Assembly (NCBI GenBank): GCA_023664485.1 | Contig: JAMPFK010000043.1 | Span: 1-8,600 of the forward strand | Origin: Bacteroides fragilis | Lineage (GTDB): Bacteria; Bacillota; Clostridia; Lachnospirales; Lachnospiraceae | Reading direction: 5' to 3' | DNA: 8,600 nucleotides | The notes under the pieces: generated by a model | Database searches by the model: none | What the model was told of the DNA's origin: nothing | What the model saw: the letters and a program-made list of their open reading frames with translations, nothing else | Made by a program: the position numbers and the translations under genes | Part shown: piece by piece, positions 1 to 7,367 of the stretch | Numbering within the stretch: position 1 is the first letter of the stretch | How the letters are laid out: every line of letters starts with the position of its first letter

Positions 1-130
1 CCCATTTCTTTCTTATTGTCAATAATAAGCTATTTTTCCCGCCCTGTCAATCCCCCAATTTTGATTTTTCACTTCAAAATATTTCTATTGGCATTTTTAA
101 TGCAATGGGGGAACTTTGTTCCCCCCTTAA
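1..130. other. AT-rich non-coding leader with nested small inverted repeats
   Basis: No open reading frame with a start and ribosome binding site is visible here. The stretch is rich in A and T and carries three small inverted repeats: ATTTTGA at 58-64 against TCAAAAT at 74-80, GCATT at 91-95 against AATGC at 99-103, and the strong GC hairpin at 107-125. A CCCCC block at 52-56 could also pair with GGGGG at 107-111, competing with the 107-125 hairpin. It ends where regulator-like coding sequence begins. It may be the end of a small inserted element, a deletion scar or an ordinary intergenic region; the sequence alone does not decide. Confidence 0.45.
107..125. repeat. Perfect 8-bp stem hairpin, GGGGGAAC-TTT-GTTCCCCC
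   Basis: GGGGGAAC (107-114) and GTTCCCCC (118-125) pair perfectly around a TTT loop. Neither strand shows a T-run directly after the stem, so it is not a standard intrinsic terminator. It lies a few bases before the point where LysR-like coding sequence starts, which makes it a candidate breakpoint or element end. Confidence 0.6.
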
Positions 131-661
131 CTACTCCATAGCGGCGATGCAGAGCGTATTATGGAAAAACTGGATAAGGGCTTAATTGACTTTGGGTTGT
201 TGGTTGGGGAAACGAATATTAGTAAATATGATTATCTTAAACTTTCGCAAAAAGATATATGGGGCGTCCTGATGCGCAAAGACAGCCCATTGGCAGAAAA
301 GGAAACAGTCTGTGCGGAAGATTTGTGGGACAGGCCCTTGATTGTATCACATCAGACCTCAATCAATACAGAAATGTTTCATTGGTTAAAAATGGATATT
401 TCCAAACTGAACATTGTTGCAACTTATGATTTGATTTACAGCGCCGCACAGTTTGCCAAAAAAGGTTTTGGATATGTAATTGCATTGGATCGGCTGATTA
501 ACACAACCGGTGACAGTAATTTATGCTTCAGACCGCTTTCGCCTGCGTTAGAGGCGGAGCTTTGCATTGTTTGGAAAAAATATCAGGTTCTTTCAAGAGC
601 CTCCGCCGTATTTCTTCAGCAATTGAAAACAGAAACCGGGCAAAGTACCTCCCGCGACTGA
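131..661 (+). pseudogene. 5'-truncated LysR-family transcriptional regulator (effector-binding domain only)
   Basis: The reading frame encodes the C-terminal effector-binding part of a LysR-type regulator. It opens with SGDAERIMEKLDKGLIDFGL, a recognisable stretch of the substrate-binding fold, and continues with the second lobe (RPLIVSHQ, then AKKGFGYVIALDRL) to a natural-looking C-terminus. Family members are usually about 290-310 residues with an N-terminal winged helix-turn-helix. Here only about 175 residues remain and no DNA-binding domain is encoded. The frame is closed by a TAA at 128-130. The first ATG (161) has no ribosome binding site and lies inside the conserved domain, so it is probably not a real start. 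I infer a decayed regulator, perhaps once controlling the neighbouring oxidoreductase genes. A functional stand-alone domain is possible but unlikely. Confidence 0.72.
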
Positions 662-750
662 TTTATTCAAGGTAGAACTGTCATATCAAAGCTCTTTCCA
701 AAATGGTGCAGCCGCAGTGTAGTAAGCGCCGTTTCGAAGAAGCTTTCCGA
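662..750. other. Short intergenic region before the operon promoter
   Basis: Between the end of the LysR remnant and the -35 box I see no gene and no convincing terminator hairpin with a T-run. The bases resemble neither flank strongly and may include decayed sequence. Confidence 0.4.
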
Positions 751-779
751 TTGACAAATCAGGCAAAGCGTTTTATAAT
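751..779 (+). promoter_or_regulatory. Consensus sigma-A promoter for the tetR-flavoprotein operon
   Basis: TTGACA at 751-756 and TATAAT at 774-779 are separated by exactly 17 bases, a perfect match to the housekeeping promoter consensus. The expected start of transcription is near 786, about 33 bases before the ATG of the TetR-family gene. A promoter this strong upstream of a repressor gene fits an autorepressed operon. Confidence 0.85.
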
Positions 780-783
780 CCTT

Positions 784-803
784 GTAATATAACAGTAATT
801 ATA
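784..803 (+). promoter_or_regulatory. Candidate regulator binding site at the transcription start
   Basis: Two GTAAT units (784-788 and 795-799) lie 11 bases apart, about one helical turn, in an AT-rich stretch covering the predicted transcription start. Their position between the -10 box and the ribosome binding site suits an autorepression operator. The symmetry is only partial, unlike most TetR operators, so this is a weak call. Confidence 0.25.
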
Positions 804-818
804 AAAAAGAGGATCAGA

Positions 819-1463
819 ATGCCGCCAAAAGCAAAAATAACGAAAAATATGGTTATTGACGCTGCATTTGAGGTTGCCCGTAAGACAGGTGCGGAAAATA
901 TCAATGCCAGGACAGTATCAAAAAAGCTAAACTGTTCCACACAGCCCGTCATGTATCATTTTGCAACGATCGACGAGCTGAAAAAGGCCGTTTATAAAAA
1001 AACAGACGATTATCATACGGAATATCTGATGAATATTCCGGCGGGACAGGAATCTGTTATGTTTGGAATCGGAATGAATTATATCCGCTTTGCTGTGGAG
1101 GAGCCTGATTTATTCCGCTTTCTTTTTCAATCAGGCTCCGTTGAAAACAGCCTTCCTGGAATGATAGATTCAGCGGAGCTTAATCCTGTTATTTCCACAA
1201 TGCAGGAAGCCATGAAAATGAATTCAGAGCAGACAAAAGAAGTTTTTGTAACGCTTGCGATGTTTGTTCACGGATATGCCAGCATTATCGCCAACAATTC
1301 CTTAGCGTATGACGAGGAGCTTGCCGCCGTACAGTTAGAGCGGGCATACAGAGGCGCGGTATTAGCCGTGCAGGAGGAATCGGGCGTCATAAATCCTGAA
1401 TATCATAAGAAAGGAAATTCGTATGAAAGTAATTTTACACGATCTGGAGATACAATATCATGA
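819..1463 (+). CDS. TetR/AcrR-family transcriptional regulator
   Basis: A 214-residue protein with an N-terminal TetR helix-turn-helix at about residues 8-55. The recognition-helix region reads STQPVMYHF, followed by the usual IDELKKAVYK helix. The C-terminal part is helical and includes EEPDLFRFLFQSG, typical of TetR proteins whose ligand domain belongs to the WHG-like group. The start is set by AGAGGA at 808-813, five bases before the ATG. It should bind DNA as a dimer and release it on binding a small ligand, which is unknown. Its last 41 bases overlap the next gene in another frame, and the tail after about residue 190 looks unstructured. Next to two flavoproteins, it probably represses this operon until an oxidant, quinone or drug appears; that is inference from context. 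Confidence 0.88.
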   Translation: MPPKAKITKNMVIDAAFEVARKTGAENINARTVSKKLNCSTQPVMYHFATIDELKKAVYKKTDDYHTEYLMNIPAGQESVMFGIGMNYIRFAVEEPDLFRFLFQSGSVENSLPGMIDSAELNPVISTMQEAMKMNSEQTKEVFVTLAMFVHGYASIIANNSLAYDEELAAVQLERAYRGAVLAVQEESGVINPEYHKKGNSYESNFTRSGDTIS

Positions 1464-1911
1464 AATACTCAGCGGAAAAGGCGACGAGGTCATTTATGCA
1501 GACGGAAAATATGCTCCCTGTCAGGGCTGTTTTGGCTGCTGGACGAAGCATCCGGCGGAATGCTTTATGAAAGACCGCCTGAAGCAGTCCGCCCGTGTGA
1601 TCGGACAGGCAGACGAATTTGTCATTATTACGAAAAATCTGTACGGTACTTACAGCCCTGCGGTGAAAAATGTTCTTGACAGGAGCATTGGCATTTCAAC
1701 GCCGTTAGCTACCTATCGTGGAAAGCAAATGCACCATACCCTGCGTTATGGGAAGCACAATTTGTTCAGGGTAATCGTGTATGGCGGCGCTGCAGAACAG
1801 GAAAAGGAAACCTTTATCTATATGGCGGAAAGAAATGCAATCAATAATGGATTTGAAAAGTCCGAAGTGATTTTTCTAAATGATTTTTCCGAATTGGAGG
1901 ACTTTATATGA
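1423..1911 (+). CDS. Flavodoxin-fold oxidoreductase, NADPH-dependent FMN reductase-like
   Basis: A small soluble flavoprotein of 162 residues. The N-terminus MKVILHDLE and the cysteine-rich block CQGCFGCWTKHPAEC (residues 33-47) match a group of Clostridia flavodoxin-like proteins that I recognise. The YGTYSPAVKNVLDRSIG stretch (74-90) is the expected flavin-contacting loop and helix. MHH (103-105) is also characteristic. AAGGAAA at 1411-1417 gives a suitable ribosome binding site. The gene begins inside the end of the TetR gene (41-bp overlap), which implies translational coupling. It is likely to bind FMN and reduce a small electrophile or quinone with NAD(P)H, but the substrate cannot be read from the sequence. 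The four cysteines could bind metal or be redox-active; this is not established here. Confidence 0.83.
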   Translation: MKVILHDLEIQYHEILSGKGDEVIYADGKYAPCQGCFGCWTKHPAECFMKDRLKQSARVIGQADEFVIITKNLYGTYSPAVKNVLDRSIGISTPLATYRGKQMHHTLRYGKHNLFRVIVYGGAAEQEKETFIYMAERNAINNGFEKSEVIFLNDFSELEDFI

Positions 1912-2651
1912 AAACAGTATTTATAAATTGCAGTCCCAAAAAAAGATTTTGTGCGTCCGCTTATTTTCTGGGGCTGCAGCGATTATTCGTGAAAGGTAAA
2001 AAAGTGACGGAAAAGCTGCGGAATCAAAGCGACTATCAACGTATCCTAAACGAATTGCCGGATGCGGATACGGTTGTATTTTGTCTTCCGCTATATGTGG
2101 ACAGCGTGCCATCACATGTGCTTCCTTTTCTGAAGGAAATGGAATTTTTCTGCAAAGAAAACAACCTTCGGCTGAACCTGTACAGCATTTCCAACAATGG
2201 CTTTATTGAGGGAAATCAAAGCGAGCCGTTATTGCGGGTTTTTCAAAATTTCTGCGAAAAAAGCAATTTGAAATGGGGCGGCGGGATCGGAATCGGCGGC
2301 GGAGTTATGTTGAATGTTACCCGCCTTGTATTTATCATACAAATCGGATTATTATTTCTGAATATGCTGCTAAATGGGATTCAGAACGGTAATTTTCTGC
2401 CGGTAGACGCGCTTGCGAATTTCGCCGAACAGGCGCTTTGTCTTCTTTTTCTGAATCTGGGCGTATTTTTCTACATCATAAGAATGGGCAGCTCCATTAA
2501 CAAAGGGCAATTTTTCGGCAAAAGATATACCCGTATCATGATACCGTCATTTATATTTATTATTTTTACAGATATTTTCTACACGATTATTTCAATCTTT
2601 CAGGGCGGGATTTTTAAAGGATGGCTCGCGAGGAAACAGCCGGGCAGTTAA
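1908..2651 (+). CDS. Membrane-anchored flavodoxin-like NAD(P)H-dependent oxidoreductase
   Basis: A 247-residue protein with two parts. Residues 1 to about 130 have a flavodoxin-like fold: the INCSPKK phosphate-binding start, VVFCLPLYVDSVPSHVLPFLK around residues 56-76, and the glycine-rich GGGIGIGGG at 124-132. The rest is hydrophobic, with three probable membrane helices at about 137-157, 172-192 and 210-231. I recall similar proteins in Clostridia with this same tail, so I regard it as intact and not a chimera. GGAGG at 1896-1900 lies seven bases before the ATG, and the start overlaps the previous stop as ATGA. The paired soluble and membrane flavoproteins may pass electrons to or from the membrane; that is inference. 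No substrate is identifiable. Confidence 0.8.
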   Translation: MKTVFINCSPKKRFCASAYFLGLQRLFVKGKKVTEKLRNQSDYQRILNELPDADTVVFCLPLYVDSVPSHVLPFLKEMEFFCKENNLRLNLYSISNNGFIEGNQSEPLLRVFQNFCEKSNLKWGGGIGIGGGVMLNVTRLVFIIQIGLLFLNMLLNGIQNGNFLPVDALANFAEQALCLLFLNLGVFFYIIRMGSSINKGQFFGKRYTRIMIPSFIFIIFTDIFYTIISIFQGGIFKGWLARKQPGS

Positions 2652-2677
2652 GTGCACATATCAGGCGGATGGAAAAC

Positions 2678-2695
2678 CGAAAACCCGCGGGCCCC
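2678..2695 (-). terminator. Weak candidate terminator between the convergent operons
   Basis: Only 45 bases separate the two convergent stop codons. They contain the palindrome CCCGCGGG (2684-2691) overlapping GGGCCC (2689-2694). Read on the minus strand after the res stop, this is followed by TTTT CGG TTTT. The stem has almost no loop, so it is a poor classical terminator, but nothing better is present here. Confidence 0.22.
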
Positions 2696-2696
2696 T

Positions 2697-5501
2697 TTAC
2701 TCCATCGCTTTCCGCCGCAGCTCTTCATAACTGTCCACAACGTCGCAGACGACCGCTCCGTTTCCGACAGCCTTAAAGTGCTCTCTGGCGCAGTGAAGCT
2801 TCGCTTTTTCCGGAAAGGAACGCCGCACGGCGTCGGACCCTTCCGTCTCCGCCGCAAAATAAATGTGTTTGACGGTTTCCCCGCGGAACGCGACCGCCCA
2901 GTCCGGGGTATAACGCCCGAACGGAGTCGGGATATAAAAGCTGTCCGGCAGCTTTACATAGACTGCGACCTCGTCCGCCGCGTCCAGCTTTTCCGCAAAA
3001 GCCCTTTCTTTTACAGAATGATAGATGAGATGGTCATACAAATGCTTCTCCGTCCTCATCGCATTGACTCCCAGCCGGCCTTTTACCGCAGGTTCCGTGA
3101 AAATCTCCGTATCATACCGTTCCCCTGTCAAACGATAGGTAATGTGCTCCATTACCGCCGCCGCTTTCTGGTCGTTGATCAGGGAGGCCGCTTTCATGAT
3201 AAATTCCTCCGGATTGTCCCTGAACTGCCCGAACACAGGCTTTTCTATACCGGTAAGGATCCGAATGACCGTTTTCCGTGTCAGCCCCGTTTCATCGACC
3301 AGCTTTCCGGCCAGATCGTATTTTACGCCCCTGCTTACGGAAAGCCCGGCCGGATCATATCCTGTCCCCCGGCTCCCGGCCGCGCTGTCCCTGTCGGCGG
3401 AATACGTTCTTACCACAGACACGCCGGAAAGAGGTTCTTCCTCAGAACCGGTACCGCCCATCCGCCCCGATTCCACCTGAAAAAAAATCTCAGGGACATA
3501 AAGATTCCTGTTCAGCGAATCCACTGCCCTTTTTACCAGCTCTTCCGTATCAAAATCGACCGTATAGACCGACTTGGCATTCATTGCCGACCACAGGGAC
3601 ATGAACGCTTCGCTGTTCAGCTTTTCCCGGTCGATTCGCGGCTCCACGTTATTCCTGCGGGCATCTTCCGGTATCATCACCGCGCTGTCATAAACGGCGC
3701 CGGCCTTTTCCGGCCTGTCTTCGACGGATTCCGCCAGCTCGGCCTGCAGACTTCTGGCAAAGGAATCGTAGCTCTCGCTCGCGATAACGGTCAGCACGTT
3801 GATATCGTGCACCTCGCTCCCCAGCGCCTTTTCATCCATTCGTTCCCCGTCCTGATTCACACAGAGACGCAGCCCCCGGCCGACCTCCTGACGCTTACGG
3901 ACTTCGCTGCCGCTCTGTTTCAGGGTACAGATCTGGAATACGTTCGGATTATCCCAGCCCTCCCGCAGGGCAGAATGGGAAAAAAGGAATCTGACCGGCG
4001 ACTTCTTTGGATCGCGTTCTAACAACAGTTCTTTGTTTTTCATAATGAGGTCATAGGCGTCGGTATCATTTGAAGTCCTGCTCTTTTTATCATCTCCTGC
4101 GACCTGATTGACGATATGTCCCTTTTTATCGATGGAAAAATATCCCGCATGGGTACTGGATACGGGAATCGCGGCCAGATACCGTCCATAATCGCCTGCG
4201 CCGGCTTCGTGCTGTATCCGTTCGGCGATATCCTGGTATTCTTCCTCAAACATCTGCGCAAAAATGCCGTTTTTCGGCCGTCCGTCTCTGTCATATTCCC
4301 TGTAATGCGCAACTTCATCGATAAAGAACAGGGAAAGGACCTTGATTCCTTTATGAAACAGCTGTCTTTCCCTTTCCATATGGGAAAGAATGGTCTCCCT
4401 GATTTGAATACGCCGAAGCTGTTCCTCTCCCGCCTTCCCGCTCACATCGCCGGCATACAATTTCAGTCCATTGATAAATTCCACCGAACCGTCGCGCCCG
4501 TCAATGCTTTTTATGACAAATCCGTCCCGATATTCCGAGAGCCCCCCGGAATGCACATACAGATCGAATCCAATACCTGCCTTCTGCGATTTCCTGCGAA
4601 GGCCCGCCGCAGTTTTATAATCGAACTGAATCGTTGCCGCCGGATCCGCCTTTGACAGATGGATGCTTTCCAGATATACATAACTGTCCGCCGCTGCCGT
4701 GCCGGTCTGCGTGATTCCTTTCACGGCGATCCTTTTTACCAGACGTTTCTGAAAGGCGTCCGCCGCATCCAGCCGGTAGACCATGTTATAAATGCTGTCG
4801 GCTTTATGGGTGGCGGAATACCGCAGGGTCATAAGCGGATTGAACTGTTTCAGATTTTCTCTTGTCTGCTTTCCCTCTACCGACTGCGGTTCGTCAATGA
4901 TCATGATCGGATTTGTTCCCGCCAGAATATCGATGGGCCTGCGCGACCTGAAATCATCGAGTTCCATATAAATTCTTCTGGCGTCCTTTCCCCTGGCATT
5001 AAACGCCTGGGCATTGATGATCATAACGTTCATAGAAGGGTCGGATGCAAATCTGTCTATCTCCGTCAGCCGGGAAGAATGATAGATAAAAAAGTGAATC
5101 TTCCTCCCGTATTCCCCGGCAAAATGCTCCTGCGTGACCTGAAAAGACTTATACACACCTTCGCGGACCGCAATGCTTGGAACGACAACGATAAACCTGC
5201 TCCACCCATACCGCTTATTCAATTCGTACATCGTCTTGATATAAGTATATGTTTTGCCGACGCCGGTTTCCATTTCTATTGTCAGATTGTATCTGCCTTC
5301 CAGCCTGCGGGACGGCGCAATCTGATTTTTTCTTTGTACCTTATTCAGGTTTTCCAAAATCATATTGTCCGATAACGCGGGAACGATCCCCGCATTGGCC
5401 CATCCGGCGGAATACGCCAGAAAAGGCTGCCCCGCAAATACGTCCGCCACGGCCTTCGCGGCGTCCGCCTGAAATTTCTGATGCCTGAACTGTAATTTCA
5501 T
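2697..5501 (-). CDS. res: Type III restriction enzyme Res subunit (DEAD-type helicase plus C-terminal nuclease domain)
   Basis: A 934-residue motor and cleavage subunit of a Type III restriction-modification system. It works with Mod, hydrolysing ATP after recognition of unmodified sites. The superfamily 2 helicase motifs are complete and in order: METGVGKT (77-84, Walker A), DEPQ (203-206, motif II), SAT (229-231, motif III), REGWDNPN (513-520) and QEVGRGLRL (538-546, motif VI). The C-terminal nuclease region has PD at 866-867, but the following signature reads ETEG (885-888) where the family has ETKG, so the catalytic lysine is a glutamate (codon 2843-2841). Cleavage by this domain is therefore doubtful. 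The length is near normal (usual range about 900-1000). The start is fixed by AAGGAGG overlapping the mod stop. Residues 680-735 look low-complexity and lineage-variable. Confidence 0.93.
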   Translation of the reverse strand: MKLQFRHQKFQADAAKAVADVFAGQPFLAYSAGWANAGIVPALSDNMILENLNKVQRKNQIAPSRRLEGRYNLTIEMETGVGKTYTYIKTMYELNKRYGWSRFIVVVPSIAVREGVYKSFQVTQEHFAGEYGRKIHFFIYHSSRLTEIDRFASDPSMNVMIINAQAFNARGKDARRIYMELDDFRSRRPIDILAGTNPIMIIDEPQSVEGKQTRENLKQFNPLMTLRYSATHKADSIYNMVYRLDAADAFQKRLVKRIAVKGITQTGTAAADSYVYLESIHLSKADPAATIQFDYKTAAGLRRKSQKAGIGFDLYVHSGGLSEYRDGFVIKSIDGRDGSVEFINGLKLYAGDVSGKAGEEQLRRIQIRETILSHMERERQLFHKGIKVLSLFFIDEVAHYREYDRDGRPKNGIFAQMFEEEYQDIAERIQHEAGAGDYGRYLAAIPVSSTHAGYFSIDKKGHIVNQVAGDDKKSRTSNDTDAYDLIMKNKELLLERDPKKSPVRFLFSHSALREGWDNPNVFQICTLKQSGSEVRKRQEVGRGLRLCVNQDGERMDEKALGSEVHDINVLTVIASESYDSFARSLQAELAESVEDRPEKAGAVYDSAVMIPEDARRNNVEPRIDREKLNSEAFMSLWSAMNAKSVYTVDFDTEELVKRAVDSLNRNLYVPEIFFQVESGRMGGTGSEEEPLSGVSVVRTYSADRDSAAGSRGTGYDPAGLSVSRGVKYDLAGKLVDETGLTRKTVIRILTGIEKPVFGQFRDNPEEFIMKAASLINDQKAAAVMEHITYRLTGERYDTEIFTEPAVKGRLGVNAMRTEKHLYDHLIYHSVKERAFAEKLDAADEVAVYVKLPDSFYIPTPFGRYTPDWAVAFRGETVKHIYFAAETEGSDAVRRSFPEKAKLHCAREHFKAVGNGAVVCDVVDSYEELRRKAME

Positions 5502-5505
5502 GCCG

Positions 5506-5512
5506 CCTCCTT
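5506..5512 (-). promoter_or_regulatory. Ribosome binding site for res, overlapping the mod stop codon
   Basis: On the minus strand AAGGAGG lies four bases before the res ATG and shares bases with the TAA stop of mod (5513-5511). The gap between the two genes is nine bases. The arrangement points to coupled translation of Mod and Res. Confidence 0.8.
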
Positions 5513-7367
5513 AAAGAACTTTAACGCGCGTATCCGGAGCAAGTAACCTGAACAGCTCCGCCGCATTGAGCTTAGCCGGGCTGCCTGAAAAACTGCTGTC
5601 TCTGAATACCGCCATCAAAGGCCGCCTGCGGGCAATCGTCCCGATTACCTCTTCCGAAATATTTTCCGCAAAGCAGGCGATAAGCTCTCCGCCATGACAG
5701 GTATGGACAACCGCCCCGTCGATGATTTCCGATGAATAAGGCAATGATAAAGGCAGGCCCCATTCCAGCAGGCAACCGAATAAAAGATCCAGATCGTTCC
5801 GATCTTCCTTCACATTTTCTTCCAGCGTCCTCAGCAGATCCTGCGAATATTCTTCCGCCGCATAACAGACATTCTTTCTGTTCGCAGAATCCACGGAAAA
5901 CGTCCGATACCCGCAGTCAACGCCGGCATTGCCCTCTTTTTTTATTTTTTCTCCCGCCCTCTTTATCCTCTCCCGTCCGATTTCGCAGATATTCCGGTAA
6001 CCATTTCGATATGCCTCGGATTTTTCCCCGCATTTTTCAGGGAGCTGGACCATAATAAATTTTCGACGCAGGTTATCTTCAGCGTTCAGCTGCATTACGG
6101 CATGCGCGGTAGAAGCCGAACCCGAAAAAAAGTCCAGAACCACCTCGCCGTCTTTTACATTCGCCACCCTGATAATTGCCCGCAGGAGTTCGACCGGCTT
6201 CGGATTGCTGAAAATATTCCTGGTTCCAAAAAGCGCCGTCATCTGGTCATTCGCGCCCTGATTATGGCCGAACTGCTCATGCGGCCACCAATTCGCCGCG
6301 CATTGCCCTTCGTTCTCCCTCTCGGACTGATAATACTTTTTTCTGGGCATTCCATCGCCGCCCCTTGGGAAATAAATCCGCCCTTCCGCCAGATACTTCC
6401 GATAGGTCGCTTCCTCCCCCATCCACTCTTCCTCAAGAATCCTGCCTGTAGGCGTAACAATTTTATACCTGCTGCCGCTCTGACCCGATCCCGTTTTCCA
6501 TGGCTTACTCGCCCAGGGTCCCCTGGGGTCATTGTCCGCATTAGTGAAGCTCGCCGTCAGATCGAGCTTTCCGACGCCGGCGCTTTTTAAATAAGCGCTG
6601 TCCTTCGCATAGACCAGAATGTGCTCCGCTACGATTCCTATCATCTTGGTCTTATCATTCGGCTGATTATGGCGTCTCCTCCAATGGATGTGTCCTTCAA
6701 AATTCTGTTTTCCAAATACTTCGTTGCATATCATTTTCAGGTTTTCCAGTTCGTTATCATCGATACTGATAAAAATAACGCCGTCTTCGGAAAGCAGATT
6801 CCTCGCGAGCAGCAGCCGCGCATAGATCATGGAGCACCATTGGGAATGAAACCTTCCGCCGGTCCCGGCGTTCATCACCATATGGTTTCCTTCCTCATCG
6901 ACTATCCCGGCAGCGGCTTCATAGGCATCGACCGATTCTTTGAAGGAATCGCGATAAATAAAATCGTTTCCCGTATTATAGGGCGGATCGATATAAATCA
7001 GTTTTATCCCGTTTAAATAGCTTTCCTGAAGCAGTTTCAGCGCATCGAGGTTATCTCCCTCGATATAAAGGTTCCCGGTATTCTGCCAATCGACGCTCTT
7101 ATCGATCTGCGGTCTTAAAGTCTTATCGATCGGAGCATTTGCCTCGATAACAGCCTGCTTTTTGCCGACCCAGGAAAAGCCGAAATATTCGGCTCCTTCC
7201 ACCCGTTCTCTGCTGAAAAGCTGCTTTAATTCCTCAAAATTCACAGCATACTCCGGCTTCCCCTCCGGCGATATCGTTTCCGTGACACAGCCCGGAAACA
7301 AAGCGCGAAGCTTCTCTATATTTCTGCCCACCCCGTCAATGCTTTCCATTTTCATACGATCCGGCAT
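5511..7367 (-). CDS. mod: Type III DNA methyltransferase Mod subunit (beta-class, probably N6-adenine)
   Basis: The recognition and modification subunit of the Type III system, 618 residues from the chosen start. The catalytic motif IV DPPYNTGNDFIY begins at about residue 127, and the AdoMet-binding motif I DFFSGSAST at about 412. Motif IV before motif I is the beta-class order used by Type III Mod proteins, which usually methylate adenine. The long segment between (about 225-385) is the target recognition domain; its specificity cannot be read. I chose ATG 7367-7365 because AGGAA lies seven bases upstream. ATGs at 7355 and 7349 are alternatives, and the longer frame from 7418 has no support. 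The first 32 bases overlap the upstream nuclease-like gene. A-tracts of seven and six (minus strand, 5937-5950) lie in the coding sequence near the C-terminal third. Confidence 0.93.
   Translation of the reverse strand: MPDRMKMESIDGVGRNIEKLRALFPGCVTETISPEGKPEYAVNFEELKQLFSRERVEGAEYFGFSWVGKKQAVIEANAPIDKTLRPQIDKSVDWQNTGNLYIEGDNLDALKLLQESYLNGIKLIYIDPPYNTGNDFIYRDSFKESVDAYEAAAGIVDEEGNHMVMNAGTGGRFHSQWCSMIYARLLLARNLLSEDGVIFISIDDNELENLKMICNEVFGKQNFEGHIHWRRRHNQPNDKTKMIGIVAEHILVYAKDSAYLKSAGVGKLDLTASFTNADNDPRGPWASKPWKTGSGQSGSRYKIVTPTGRILEEEWMGEEATYRKYLAEGRIYFPRGGDGMPRKKYYQSERENEGQCAANWWPHEQFGHNQGANDQMTALFGTRNIFSNPKPVELLRAIIRVANVKDGEVVLDFFSGSASTAHAVMQLNAEDNLRRKFIMVQLPEKCGEKSEAYRNGYRNICEIGRERIKRAGEKIKKEGNAGVDCGYRTFSVDSANRKNVCYAAEEYSQDLLRTLEENVKEDRNDLDLLFGCLLEWGLPLSLPYSSEIIDGAVVHTCHGGELIACFAENISEEVIGTIARRRPLMAVFRDSSFSGSPAKLNAAELFRLLAPDTRVKVL

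Noticed and set aside
107..130. GC hairpin as an intrinsic terminator of an upstream gene
   Set aside because: It is followed by CTTAACTACTCC on the plus strand and CATTGCATT on the minus strand, with no U-tract in either direction.
2652..4022. Long plus-strand open frame of 456 codons opposite res
   Set aside because: It is antisense to the well-supported res gene, is rich in R, P and H as expected from the complement of GC-rich codons, and shows no domain.
4116..5375. Two further plus-strand open frames (4116-4655 and 4659-5375) opposite res
   Set aside because: Both mirror the helicase coding sequence on the other strand, without recognisable protein motifs or convincing ribosome binding sites.
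6102..7016. Plus-strand open frames opposite mod
   Set aside because: They are shadows of the methyltransferase gene, with no family features.
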